A stretch of 7,113 bases of DNA from Collinsella sp. (GCA_031295725.1 JAUMNV010000022.1:1-7113); one strand, 5' to 3'. Positions 1 to 6,098 are shown, numbered from the stretch's first letter. Notes: generated from the letters alone by a model not told the origin. A program made the numbers and translations.

Positions 1-443
1 CCGACGTCCCCGATATGGTTACCGGGAACAGCCTGCTCGATGGCAGCCTTAAGGCAATCACGCGTGACCTCGCACAAAGCCTTGGCTTCGGGCGTGGGGG
101 TGCCGACGAAAAACGTCCAAGCGTTATCGCCGACCCAACCGTCGACAACGGCTCCCGTATCGATGGAGATGATATCGCCATCGCGCAGGATCATGTCAGG
201 GTTGGGAATACCGTGGACCACGGCATCGTTGATCGATGCGCAAATGGTCCCCGGGAACCCGCCGTAACCCTTAAAGGCAGGGGTGCCGCCATGCATGCGG
301 ATAATCTGCTCCGCGAGCTGATCGAGTTCAAAAGTCGAAACGCCGGGGCGCACCATGGCTCCAACGTGGCGGAGCGCCATCTTAGATAGCGCTCCTGCCT
401 TCTTCATCTGCTCGATTTGCGTTGCAGACTTAATCTTGATCAT
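1..443 (-). CDS. map: Methionine aminopeptidase type I, 3' end cut by the window edge
   Basis: This cytosolic metalloenzyme removes the initiator methionine from new proteins. The first 147 codons are visible, which is more than half of a family member of about 250 residues. Seen directly: the VVHGIP motif with His77, matching the active-site histidine near position 79 of the E. coli enzyme, and the first two metal ligands, Asp95 in SIDTG and Asp106 in the GDNAWTF stretch. The remaining ligands (His, Glu, Glu) lie beyond the left edge and cannot be checked. The ATG at 443-441 overlaps the adk stop codon in an ATGA arrangement, so the two are probably translationally coupled. An adk-map pair at the end of a ribosomal-protein operon is common in Gram-positive bacteria, often followed by infA. 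Only the C-terminus is uncertain. Confidence 0.96.
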   Translation of the reverse strand, partial: MIKIKSATQIEQMKKAGALSKMALRHVGAMVRPGVSTFELDQLAEQIIRMHGGTPAFKGYGGFPGTICASINDAVVHGIPNPDMILRDGDIISIDTGAVVDGWVGDNAWTFFVGTPTPEAKALCEVTRDCLKAAIEQAVPGNHIGDV

Positions 444-1066
444 AGACCGAGAGCCTCTTTGACATCCCCGTACACGGTCTCACGAGCCTGGTCACCGTTG
501 ACCGACTTGAGCAGACCCTGGCCACGATAGTAGTCGACGAGCGGACTCGTGGACTTCTCGTAGACGTCGAGACGGTTCTTGATGGTCTCGGGCTTGTCGT
601 CGTCGCGCTGATACATCTCGCCACCGCACTTGGGGCAGGTGGCATCGGCAGCGGTGCCGGTGTAACCGCAGGCGCGGCAGGTGCGACGCGAAGACAGACG
701 ATCGATAATGACCTCGGGGGCCACATCGACCAGAAGGGCACAATCGATCTCGCGACCCATGGCGGAAAGCTCGGAATCGAGCGTCACAGCCTGGGCGGTG
801 TTGCGCGGGAAGCCGTCGAGGATGAAGCCCTGCTGGGCGTCATCGGCGGCAAGGCGCTCCTTGACAAGGTCGATCACGAGCTGATCGGGAACGAGCTCGC
901 CAGCGTCCATGTACTTCTTAGCCTGAATACCAAGCTCGGTGCCACCCTTGACGGCAGCACGCAGCAGGTCGCCCGTGGAAATGTGGGCGACGCCAAACTC
1001 GGCGACGAGCTCCTGTGCGACGGTGCCCTTACCGGCACCCGGAGCTCCGAGCAATACGAGGTTCAT
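440..1066 (-). CDS. adk: Adenylate kinase with zinc-binding lid
   Basis: Converts ATP plus AMP to two ADP in the cytosol and keeps adenine nucleotides in balance. With the ATG at 1066 the protein has 208 residues and begins MNLVLLGAPGAGKGT, carrying the P-loop at about residues 7-15. DGFPR follows at about 84-88. The LID domain at about 121-158 has two CxxC pairs (Cys130, Cys133, Cys144, Cys147), the zinc-lid form usual in Gram-positive bacteria. A TTG six bases upstream (1072) would add two residues, but it sits one base from the Shine-Dalgarno sequence. The ATG has a 7-base spacer and gives the family's usual N-terminus. The gene starts 18 bases after the secY stop, and its TGA overlaps the ATG of map. 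Confidence 0.97.
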   Translation of the reverse strand: MNLVLLGAPGAGKGTVAQELVAEFGVAHISTGDLLRAAVKGGTELGIQAKKYMDAGELVPDQLVIDLVKERLAADDAQQGFILDGFPRNTAQAVTLDSELSAMGREIDCALLVDVAPEVIIDRLSSRRTCRACGYTGTAADATCPKCGGEMYQRDDDKPETIKNRLDVYEKSTSPLVDYYRGQGLLKSVNGDQARETVYGDVKEALGL

Positions 1067-1073
1067 GAGCAAT

Positions 1074-1079
1074 CCTCCT
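1074..1079 (-). promoter_or_regulatory. Ribosome binding site that fixes the adk start
   Basis: On the minus strand AGGAGG lies 7 bases before the ATG at 1066 and only 1 base before the alternative TTG at 1072. The spacing supports the ATG. The site lies in the 18-base secY-adk gap. Confidence 0.85.
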
Positions 1080-1084
1080 CTAGC

Positions 1085-2371
1085 CTATTTAAAGAATCCA
1101 TCGTAATCATACATCTTGATCTGGCCTTCGAGCTTATCGACCGTGTCGAGCACGACGCCGACCATGATGAGGATGGACGTGCCGCCAAATGCCTGGATCA
1201 GATGGTTACCCGTGAAGGAGAAGATGATCGAAGGCACGATGGCGATGAGCGCCAAAAAGACAGCGCTGGGAAGCGTGATCTTGTTGAGCGCGTTCTTGAT
1301 GTAGGCCGCGGTAGCCCTACCCGGACGGACGCCCGGAATAAAGCCGCCCTGCTTCTTAAGGTTATCGGCCGTGTCATCGGGGTTGAACACCATGGAGGTG
1401 TAGAAGTACGCGAAGAACACGATGAGGACAACGTTAAGCACCCAGTTGAGCCAACCGGTCGAAAGCGCGGAGGCAACTGCCTGAATCCAGCCGATGCCGG
1501 GGAAGAACACGGCAATCTGAGCCGGGAAGTACAGCAGCGCCGAAGCGAAGATGATCGGCACGACACCCGCGGTGTTGACCTTGATGGGCAGGTAGGTGGT
1601 CTGGCCACCCATCATGCGACGGCCCACGACGCGCTTAGCGTAGGAGACCGGGATGCGGCGCTGGCCGCGCTCAAGGAAAACAATCAGCGGGATAACCAGC
1701 AGGATGATGGCGCAGATGATCACCATGGTGATGATGCCACCGGCGTTGCCCTCGGTGCTGGAGAAGATAGCCTGCGGCAGACCGGCCATGATGTTCGCGA
1801 AGATGATCAGCGACATGCCATTGCCGATACCGCGCTGGGTGATGAGCTCACCAATCCACATGATCAGCATAGCGCCCGCAGTGAGCGTGCCGACGATCAT
1901 GAGGTCGAAGATGATCTCGGGAGCGCCGGCGCCATTGAAGCTGATGCCGAAGCTCTTAAAGAGGAAGAGGTAACCAACGGAGTTGAGGATTGCCAGAGCC
2001 AGGGTGAGGTAACGCGAATACTGCGTAATCTTGGTCTGACCGACCTCGCCCTCGCGGGCAAGCTCATGCAGGGAAGGCACGACGGCCTGGAGCATCTGGA
2101 GGATGATCGAGCTGGTGATGTAAGGCATGATGCCCAGCGAAAACACCGACACATAGCTCAACGCGCCGCCAGAGAAAAGATTCAGGAGGGCCATAGCACC
2201 TGCGGCGACCGAATTGTTATCGGTCGAGAAAAGGCCCAGCATCCCCTGGAAGGGAATGCCGGGCACAGGAACGTGCGCACCAATGCGGTACACGACGAGC
2301 ATAGCTATGGTAAAAAGAATCTTTTCGCGCAATTCTTTGATGCGGAAAGCATTCTTAAGACCATTTAGCAC
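1085..2371 (-). CDS. secY: Preprotein translocase channel subunit SecY
   Basis: SecY is the pore of the SecYEG translocon in the cytoplasmic membrane. It moves unfolded proteins out with SecA and inserts membrane proteins. The 428-residue length is normal. Hydrophobic segments fit ten membrane helices at about residues 15-35, 75-95, 118-140, 151-175, 182-202, 212-234, 266-288, 308-328, 366-386 and 393-413. Visible family landmarks are the VPVPGI stretch after helix 1, the plug region near 55-72, a basic cytosolic loop with RRIPVSYAKR at about 238-247, and the FIPGVRPG loop, whose Arg349 matches E. coli Arg357. The start is a GTG that overlaps the end of rplO by 7 bases; the N-terminus MLNGLKNAFRIKELR fits the family. 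The ribosome binding site is weak (GGAAAGG at 2382-2388, 10 bases away), so coupling to rplO translation is likely. Confidence 0.98.
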   Translation of the reverse strand: MLNGLKNAFRIKELREKILFTIAMLVVYRIGAHVPVPGIPFQGMLGLFSTDNNSVAAGAMALLNLFSGGALSYVSVFSLGIMPYITSSIILQMLQAVVPSLHELAREGEVGQTKITQYSRYLTLALAILNSVGYLFLFKSFGISFNGAGAPEIIFDLMIVGTLTAGAMLIMWIGELITQRGIGNGMSLIIFANIMAGLPQAIFSSTEGNAGGIITMVIICAIILLVIPLIVFLERGQRRIPVSYAKRVVGRRMMGGQTTYLPIKVNTAGVVPIIFASALLYFPAQIAVFFPGIGWIQAVASALSTGWLNWVLNVVLIVFFAYFYTSMVFNPDDTADNLKKQGGFIPGVRPGRATAAYIKNALNKITLPSAVFLALIAIVPSIIFSFTGNHLIQAFGGTSILIMVGVVLDTVDKLEGQIKMYDYDGFFK

Positions 2372-2814
2372 GGCAGCTCGACCTTTCCGCCGGCGGCCTC
2401 GATCTTGGCCTGCGCAGAAGCGCTGACCTTGTCGACCTTGACCGTGAACTTCTTGGTGAGCTCACCATTGCCGAGCACCTTGACGGGCTCGAACTCGCTC
2501 TTGGTGATGCGAGCGGCCTTAAGAGCGGCACCGTCGATCACAGCGCCGTCCTCGAACTTACGCTCGAGACGCTCAACGTTAACAGCGGTGTACTCGATAC
2601 GACGGGGGTTACGGAAGCCCGGAAGCTTGGGCAGGCGCATAGCCAGCGGAGTCTGGCCACCCTCGAAGCCGGCACCCTTGGTGCCACCAGAGCGGGAACC
2701 CTGGCCCTTCTGACCGCGGCCAGAAGTGGTGCCGTGACCCGAAGAATTGCCACGGCCGACGCGCTTGCGGTTCTTGGTGGAACCGGGCGCGGGAGTAAGA
2801 TCGTGAAGCTGCAT
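2365..2814 (-). CDS. rplO: Large-subunit ribosomal protein L15
   Basis: L15 is a late-assembling 50S protein that contacts 23S rRNA. The protein has 149 residues, close to the family's usual size of about 145. The N-terminus MQLHDLTPAPGS is followed by the typical Gly/Arg/Lys-rich extension at about residues 16-50 that threads into rRNA, then a compact domain containing RLPKLPGFRNP. The ATG lies 3 bases after the rpmD stop. Its ribosome binding sequence (AGAGGAG) is formed by the last codons of rpmD. The 3' end overlaps the secY start by 7 bases. Confidence 0.98.
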   Translation of the reverse strand: MQLHDLTPAPGSTKNRKRVGRGNSSGHGTTSGRGQKGQGSRSGGTKGAGFEGGQTPLAMRLPKLPGFRNPRRIEYTAVNVERLERKFEDGAVIDGAALKAARITKSEFEPVKVLGNGELTKKFTVKVDKVSASAQAKIEAAGGKVELPC

Positions 2815-2817
2815 TTG

Positions 2818-3000
2818 CTACTCCTCTACAATCTCGACAAGGTGCTTGACCTTGAAGATCATGCCGCGGACGGACTCGTTGTCAGCAATCTCGCGAACCT
2901 CGCGGATCCTGTGGAGACCGAGGGCACGGACAGTACGGACCTGGTCCTGCTTGCAACCGTTGGTGCTGCGGACCTGCTTGATCTTGATGGTGTCAGCCAT
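2818..3000 (-). CDS. rpmD: Large-subunit ribosomal protein L30
   Basis: A small 50S protein of 60 residues, full length for the family. The conserved core is readable: RS near the start, then RALGLHRI, and the ending RGMIFKVKHLVEI. The ATG lies 2 bases after the rpsE stop and is served by AAGGAG within the last rpsE codons. The position between rpsE and rplO is the standard one in bacterial spc operons. The protein is absent from some bacterial lineages but appears intact here. Confidence 0.97.
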   Translation of the reverse strand: MADTIKIKQVRSTNGCKQDQVRTVRALGLHRIREVREIADNESVRGMIFKVKHLVEIVEE

Positions 3001-3002
3001 GC

Positions 3003-3527
3003 TTAGTTCTCCTTACCGACGAACATCTCGGAGACCGTCAGGCCACGGCGAGCCGCGACGTCCTCAGGGCTGGAGAGCTCCTTGAGGCCCTCGACGGCAG
3101 CCTTGATGATGTTGAGGCCGTTGTCGGTACCGAGGGACTTGGACAGGACGTTCTTGATGCCAGCAAGCTCAAAGAGGGGACGCACAGCGCCGCCGGCGAT
3201 AACGCCGGTACCCTCGACAGCGGGCTTGATGATGATGCGGCCGGCACCAAAGTGGCCGAGAACCTCGTGCGGGATGGTGCCCTGCTCGGTCACCGGCACG
3301 TGGAACATGTTCTTCTTGGCATCGAGAGATGCCTTGGAGATGGCCATGGGCACCTCAGCGGACTTGCCCATGCCAACGCCGACGTTGCCCTTGCCGTCGC
3401 CAACGACGACGAGAGCGACGAGGCTCATGCGACGACCACCCTTGACGGTCTTCGACACGCGGTTGATGTAAACGACGCGCTCCTCGAACTCGGAGGCCTC
3501 GCGCTGCTGCTTCTGATTACGAGCCAT
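3003..3527 (-). CDS. rpsE: Small-subunit ribosomal protein S5
   Basis: S5 lies at the back of the 30S subunit and takes part in decoding accuracy and mRNA unwinding. The protein has 174 residues (167 in E. coli). The N-terminal double-stranded-RNA-binding-like domain covers about residues 13-78 and includes SKTVKGGRRMS and VVGDGKGNVGVGMGK. The S5 C-terminal domain covers about 90-165 and includes GTGVIAGGAVRPLFE. The loop with TVKGGR, where spectinomycin-resistance changes occur in other bacteria, looks unaltered. The ATG has GGAGGT directly after the rplR stop, 14 bases between genes, and the gene is followed at 2 bases by rpmD. Confidence 0.98.
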   Translation of the reverse strand: MARNQKQQREASEFEERVVYINRVSKTVKGGRRMSLVALVVVGDGKGNVGVGMGKSAEVPMAISKASLDAKKNMFHVPVTEQGTIPHEVLGHFGAGRIIIKPAVEGTGVIAGGAVRPLFELAGIKNVLSKSLGTDNGLNIIKAAVEGLKELSSPEDVAARRGLTVSEMFVGKEN

Positions 3528-3541
3528 GTGCTACATACCTC

Positions 3542-3910
3542 CTAGAACTCGAGACCGGCGGCACGAGCACCGTCGGCGAGGGCCTTGACGCGGCCATGGT
3601 AGATACGGCCACCGCGATCGAAGGCGACCTTGGTGATGCCGGCCTCGATGGCGCGCTTGCCAACGAGCTGACCGACCTTCTCCGCAGCCTCCTTGTTCGA
3701 GGTGTGGGTGCCCTTGAACTCGGCCTCGAGGGTCGAGGCGGAGACGAGCGTCAGGCTGGAGCCCTTGCTGTCGTCGATGATCTGGGCATAGATGTTAGCG
3801 TTAGTACGGGTCACGCGAAGACGCGGACGCTCGGAGGTACCCGAGACCTTGCCGCGAACACGACGCTGACGACGCTTGAGGCCTTCCAGCTTCGCCTTAT
3901 GCTTGTTCAT
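3542..3910 (-). CDS. rplR: Large-subunit ribosomal protein L18
   Basis: L18 binds 5S rRNA together with L5 and helps fix it to the 50S central protuberance. The protein has 122 residues (117 in E. coli). Visible features are the basic N-terminus with RRQRRVRGKVSGT and ERPRLRV, then NIYAQIIDD, and the conserved ending FDRGGRIYHGRVKALADGAR. The ATG at 3910 is preceded by AGGAG about 8 bases away. Unlike the genes after it, it follows a 75-base gap from rplF that carries two hairpins. It may therefore have its own translational control. Confidence 0.98.
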   Translation of the reverse strand: MNKHKAKLEGLKRRQRRVRGKVSGTSERPRLRVTRTNANIYAQIIDDSKGSSLTLVSASTLEAEFKGTHTSNKEAAEKVGQLVGKRAIEAGITKVAFDRGGRIYHGRVKALADGARAAGLEF

Positions 3911-3938
3911 ACGTAAACTCCTAAAAAGGTTGATCTTG

Positions 3939-3960
3939 CCAGCACCTGACGGGGTGCTGG
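3939..3960 (-). other. Perfect 8-bp hairpin in the rplF-rplR gap
   Basis: On the minus strand CCAGCACC and GGTGCTGG are perfectly complementary around the 6-base loop CCGTCA. The hairpin ends about 28 bases before the rplR start. The following sequence has CTTTTT only after about 11 bases, so it is a poor match to an intrinsic terminator. A role in mRNA processing, stability or attenuation is inference. Confidence 0.6.
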
Positions 3961-3973
3961 TCTTATGCGAGTG

Positions 3974-3987
3974 AGTCGGTTACGACT
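3974..3987 (-). other. Short inverted repeat including the rplF stop codon
   Basis: On the minus strand AGTCG and CGACT are perfectly complementary around TAAC. The left arm includes the last two bases of the rplF TAG stop. The stem is only 5 bp, so chance is a fair explanation. It is listed because a stronger hairpin occupies the same position at the rpsN stop. Confidence 0.35.
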
Positions 3988-4522
3988 ACTTGGCGGCCTT
4001 ACCCAGCTTGCGGCGGATGTGCTCGCCAACGTAGTGGATACCCTTGCCCTTGTAAGGCTCGGGAGGACGATGGCCGCGGATCTCAGCGGCGATCTGACCG
4101 ACCTGCTGCTTGTTGATACCCTTGACGTTCACGTGGGTGTTGTCGGGAACCTCGAAGGTGATGCCCTCGGGAGCCTCGACGATCACGGGGTGCGAGAAGC
4201 CCAGGGAGAACTCGAGGTTCTTACCCTTCTGCTGCACGCGGTAACCGACGCCGGCGAGCTCGAGCTTCTTCTCGAAGCCCTCGGAAACGCCAACAACCAT
4301 GTTGTGGATGAGGGCGCGGGTGAGGCCGTGGCGGGCACGGGTCTCACGCTCGTCGTCGGGACGGGAAACGGTGAGGACGTTGTCCTCGACGTTGATAGCG
4401 AGCTTCTCAAAGACATCGAGCTCGAGCTGGCCCTTGGGGCCCTTGACGACAACGTTGTTGCCGTTGACTGCCACTTCGACTCCGGCGGGAATCTGGACAG
4501 GCTTATTACCGATACGAGACAC
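3986..4522 (-). CDS. rplF: Large-subunit ribosomal protein L6
   Basis: L6 sits near the GTPase-associated region of the 50S subunit and contacts the sarcin-ricin loop. The protein has 178 residues (177 in E. coli) and the family's two repeated domains, about 1-82 and 83-178. The N-terminus MSRIGNKPVQIPAGV is typical. The C-terminal signature includes PEPYKGKGIHYVGE. The start is GTG at 4522, supported by a strong AAGGAG 6 bases upstream and by family alignment from the first residue. The gene follows rpsH after 33 bases. A 75-base hairpin-bearing gap separates it from rplR. Confidence 0.98.
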   Translation of the reverse strand: MSRIGNKPVQIPAGVEVAVNGNNVVVKGPKGQLELDVFEKLAINVEDNVLTVSRPDDERETRARHGLTRALIHNMVVGVSEGFEKKLELAGVGYRVQQKGKNLEFSLGFSHPVIVEAPEGITFEVPDNTHVNVKGINKQQVGQIAAEIRGHRPPEPYKGKGIHYVGEHIRRKLGKAAK

Positions 4523-4528
4523 GGTGAT

Positions 4529-4534
4529 CTCCTT
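4529..4534 (-). promoter_or_regulatory. Ribosome binding site supporting the rplF GTG start
   Basis: AAGGAG on the minus strand lies 6 bases before the GTG at 4522. The good spacing and the lack of a nearby in-frame ATG support this non-ATG start. Confidence 0.8.
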
Positions 4535-4555
4535 TCCTTCTACCTACCGAGCGAA

Positions 4556-4954
4556 TTACCAGACGTAAGCGATGATCTCGCCGCCGACGTTGTGCTTGCG
4601 AGCATCGCGGTCGGTCATGACGCCATGGCTGGTGGAAATAATGGCGGTACCAAGGCCACCGCGGACGCGGGGCATGTCGGCAACGCCGGTGTACTTACGC
4701 AGGCCCGGCTTGGAAATGCGGCGGATGCCGTTGATGACCTTAGCCTTCTTGGAACCATACTTAAGCGTGATGTGCAGAGTCTTCTGGGGAACGGTGTCCT
4801 CGACATCGTAGCCCTCGATGTAGCCCTCCTCGTACAGAACACGAGCGATCTCGACGAGCTTCTTGCTGCTCGGCATGGAGACCGTGGCCTTGTTCACAGA
4901 GTTAGCGTTACGGATGCGCGTAAGCATATCTGCGATCGGGTCTGTAAGGTTCAT
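4556..4954 (-). CDS. rpsH: Small-subunit ribosomal protein S8
   Basis: S8 is a primary 16S rRNA binder in the 30S platform. In E. coli it also represses the spc operon by binding its mRNA near the rplE start; that link is known for E. coli and not shown here. The protein has 132 residues (130 in E. coli). The N-terminus DPIADMLTRIRNA and the C-terminal block STSHGVMTDRDARKHNVGGE ending in AYVW are diagnostic. The ATG has AAGGAG 7-8 bases upstream. The gap to rpsN is 119 bases, the longest within the operon, and contains two hairpins but no gene. Confidence 0.98.
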   Translation of the reverse strand: MNLTDPIADMLTRIRNANSVNKATVSMPSSKKLVEIARVLYEEGYIEGYDVEDTVPQKTLHITLKYGSKKAKVINGIRRISKPGLRKYTGVADMPRVRGGLGTAIISTSHGVMTDRDARKHNVGGEIIAYVW

Positions 4955-4996
4955 ACAGATTCTCCTTCGTTCTTGATGAACACGTGCTCTTGGTTC

Positions 4997-5017
4997 TTCG
5001 CCGCCCTTAACGGCAAA
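4997..5017 (-). other. Hairpin in the rpsN-rpsH gap
   Basis: On the minus strand TTTGCCG can pair with CGGCGAA around a 7-base loop, TTAAGGG, giving 7 pairs including one G-U. No T-run follows, so a terminator is unlikely. It lies about 42 bases before the rpsH ATG. Confidence 0.4.
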
Positions 5018-5061
5018 GCCTAACTAGCGCGTTTTCCCTGTTCCAAACTGATGCTTGAAAC

Positions 5062-5081
5062 GCTGGTAGTGACTTACCAGC
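5062..5081 (-). other. Perfect 7-bp hairpin containing the rpsN stop codon
   Basis: On the minus strand GCTGGTA and TACCAGC are perfectly complementary around the 6-base loop AGTCAC. The left arm contains the final Trp codon and the first two bases of the TAA stop. No T-run follows. A role in processing, stability or coupling is inference. Confidence 0.55.
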
Positions 5082-5259
5082 TGGCCTTCTTAACGCCGGG
5101 AAGCTCGCCCTTGAGTGCAAGCTCGCGGAAGCAGACACGGCACAGGCCGAACTTGCGGTACACAGAGTGCGGACGGCCGCAGCGCTGGCAGCGCGTGTAC
5201 TCACGAGTAGAGAACTTCTGCTTGCGATTGCACTTGACGATCATCGATGTCTTAGCCAC
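5074..5259 (-). CDS. rpsN: Small-subunit ribosomal protein S14, zinc-binding type (S14 type Z)
   Basis: S14 joins the 30S head late in assembly. This is the short 61-residue form, which carries zinc, in contrast to the roughly 100-residue zinc-free form. The four zinc ligands are Cys24 and Cys27 (CQRC) and Cys40 and Cys43 (CRVC). The ending LPGVKKASW is the family's usual tail. The start is GTG at 5259, giving MAKTSMIVKC, with GAGGAGG 6 bases upstream; the first in-frame ATG, at codon 6, would be too far away. The gene lies between rplE and rpsH, as is standard. The gaps on both sides carry hairpins. Confidence 0.97.
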   Translation of the reverse strand: MAKTSMIVKCNRKQKFSTREYTRCQRCGRPHSVYRKFGLCRVCFRELALKGELPGVKKASW

Positions 5260-5265
5260 TTATAT

Positions 5266-5272
5266 CCTCCTC
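5266..5272 (-). promoter_or_regulatory. Ribosome binding site fixing the rpsN GTG start
   Basis: GAGGAGG on the minus strand lies 6 bases before the GTG at 5259, a near-ideal spacing that supports the non-ATG start. Confidence 0.85.
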
Positions 5273-5293
5273 ACATAGAGTATTGTTCGCCCC

Positions 5294-5323
5294 AAGCGCC
5301 GCCCCCTTGTGGGAACGGCGCTT
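5294..5323 (-). other. Hairpin in the rplE-rpsN gap
   Basis: The arms AAGCGCCG and CGGCGCTT are perfectly complementary (8 bp). Inside, a further CCC/GGG stem is separated from the outer stem by a two-by-two internal loop and closed by a 4-base loop. It lies in a 79-base gap, about 34 bases before the rpsN start. On the minus strand it is followed by GGGGCG, not a T-run, so it is not a typical terminator. Confidence 0.6.
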
Positions 5324-5338
5324 ATAGGGCAGGTGAAC

Positions 5339-5896
5339 CTATTTCTTGAACGGGAAACCGAAGGCGTCCAGAAGGGCCTTGGCCTCCTCATCGGTGTTGG
5401 CGGTGGTCACGAAAGTGATGTCCATACCACGCTGGTGATCGACGGAGTCGAAGTCGATCTCGGGGAAGATGAGCTGCTCGGTGACGCCCATGGAGAAGTT
5501 ACCACGGCCGTCGAAGCTCTTGGCGGAGATGCCGCGGAAGTCGCGGATACGGGGGATCGCGACGGAGGTCAGACGATCGAAGAACTCCCACATACGGTCG
5601 CCACGCAGGGTAACCTTGCAGCCGATCGGCATACCAGCGCGCAGGCGGAAGGTAGCGATGGACTTGCGGGCACGGGTGATCATCGGCTGCTGGCCGGTGA
5701 TGGCGCGCAGGTCGCGCACGGCACCGTCGATGGCCTTGGAATCGGTAGCGGCCTCGCCGACACCCATGTTCACGACGATCTTCTCAAACTTGGGGATCAT
5801 CATGACGTTCTCGTACTGGAACTTGTCCTGAAGCTGCTGCTTGACCTCGTTGTTGTACTTGGTCTTCAGACGCGGCACATACTTCTCTTCTGCCAT
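5339..5896 (-). CDS. rplE: Large-subunit ribosomal protein L5, first gene of the operon here
   Basis: L5 binds 5S rRNA and forms part of the 50S central protuberance and the bridge to the 30S head. The protein has 185 residues (179 in E. coli). Conserved stretches are PKFEKIVVNMGVGEA, the GQQPMITRARKSIATFRLR block, PIGCKVTLRG, and RDFRGISAKSFDGRGNFSMG. The ATG at 5896 has AAGGAG about 6-7 bases upstream. Upstream, where rplX and rplN are usually found, there is a 312-base non-coding stretch with a promoter and then xdhC. L5 therefore appears to be the first gene of its transcript. Confidence 0.98.
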   Translation of the reverse strand: MAEEKYVPRLKTKYNNEVKQQLQDKFQYENVMMIPKFEKIVVNMGVGEAATDSKAIDGAVRDLRAITGQQPMITRARKSIATFRLRAGMPIGCKVTLRGDRMWEFFDRLTSVAIPRIRDFRGISAKSFDGRGNFSMGVTEQLIFPEIDFDSVDHQRGMDITFVTTANTDEEAKALLDAFGFPFKK

Positions 5897-6027
5897 TGTT
5901 CACTCCTTCTTGGGGTTTTAAGCACGGGGCGTGGCCACGATGGGTTGTCCTCGTGCCTCCTGGCTGCATCCGCGCCGCTCATGGCATTTCGCGGTTTGGA
6001 CTCGACGCAGCAGGAGCCGACAAAACA
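5897..6027 (-). promoter_or_regulatory. Candidate structured leader of the spc operon
   Basis: This is the predicted 5' untranslated region between the promoter and rplE. On the minus strand CTCCTGCTGC (6016-6007) can pair with GCAGCCAGGAG (5967-5957), giving 10 pairs with one bulged C. It encloses a CCGCG/CGCGG stem (5994-5990 with 5974-5970). A second stem can form between 5956-5951 and 5940-5934. Its strand GCACG could instead pair with CGTGC at 5926-5922, closer to the ribosome binding site, so alternative folds are possible. Autoregulation by a ribosomal protein is known for such operons, but no known binding motif was recognised. The start and the fold are inferred. Confidence 0.4.
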
Positions 6028-6033
6028 ATCGGT

Positions 6034-6062
6034 ACTATACGCGCATTGGGTGCGTATTTCCA
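6034..6062 (-). promoter_or_regulatory. Candidate sigma-70-type promoter for the spc operon
   Basis: On the minus strand TGGAAA (6062-6057, four of six matches to TTGACA) is separated by 17 bases from TATAGT (6039-6034, five of six matches to TATAAT). Transcription would begin near 6027, about 130 bases before rplE. It lies downstream of the xdhC terminator candidate, where a promoter is needed. Confidence 0.55.
6037..6057. promoter_or_regulatory. Inverted repeat inside the promoter spacer, possible operator
   Basis: ATACGC and GCGTAT are perfect 6-bp arms separated by 9 bases. They fill the space between the -35 and -10 boxes and overlap both. This is where a repressor or a MerR-type activator would bind, but no regulator is visible and chance is possible. 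Confidence 0.3.
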
Positions 6063-6082
6063 GAAAAACCTCGTCTGCCTGC

Positions 6083-6098
6083 ACAACTCCACAACTCC
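6083..6098. repeat. Tandem repeat, two copies of ACAACTCC
   Basis: Two exact 8-base copies in direct succession, upstream of the promoter boxes and downstream of the palindrome. No function is apparent. Confidence 0.6.

Noticed and set aside
15..389. Plus-strand open frame of 124 codons at the left edge
   Set aside because: It lies opposite the certain map gene and shows no recognisable family.
983..2368. Long plus-strand open frame of 461 codons opposite secY
   Set aside because: It lies entirely opposite secY and the start of adk, has a composition rich in Asp, Glu, His and Arg as expected from the complement of a hydrophobic gene, and shows no recognisable family. It is a shadow of biased codon use.
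2387..2396. Self-complementary CCGCCGGCGG near the end of rplO
   Set aside because: It encodes the conserved Ala-Ala-Gly-Gly stretch of L15 with GC-rich codons, so codon choice is enough to explain it.
3965..5023. Plus-strand open frame of 352 codons opposite rplF and rpsH
   Set aside because: It runs opposite two certain ribosomal protein genes and their gaps, with no recognisable domain, and reflects codon bias on the other strand.
5897..6027. Known S8-binding site in the rplE leader
   Set aside because: E. coli controls spc through such a site, but no convincing match to its internal-loop motif was found. The leader is reported only as structured sequence.
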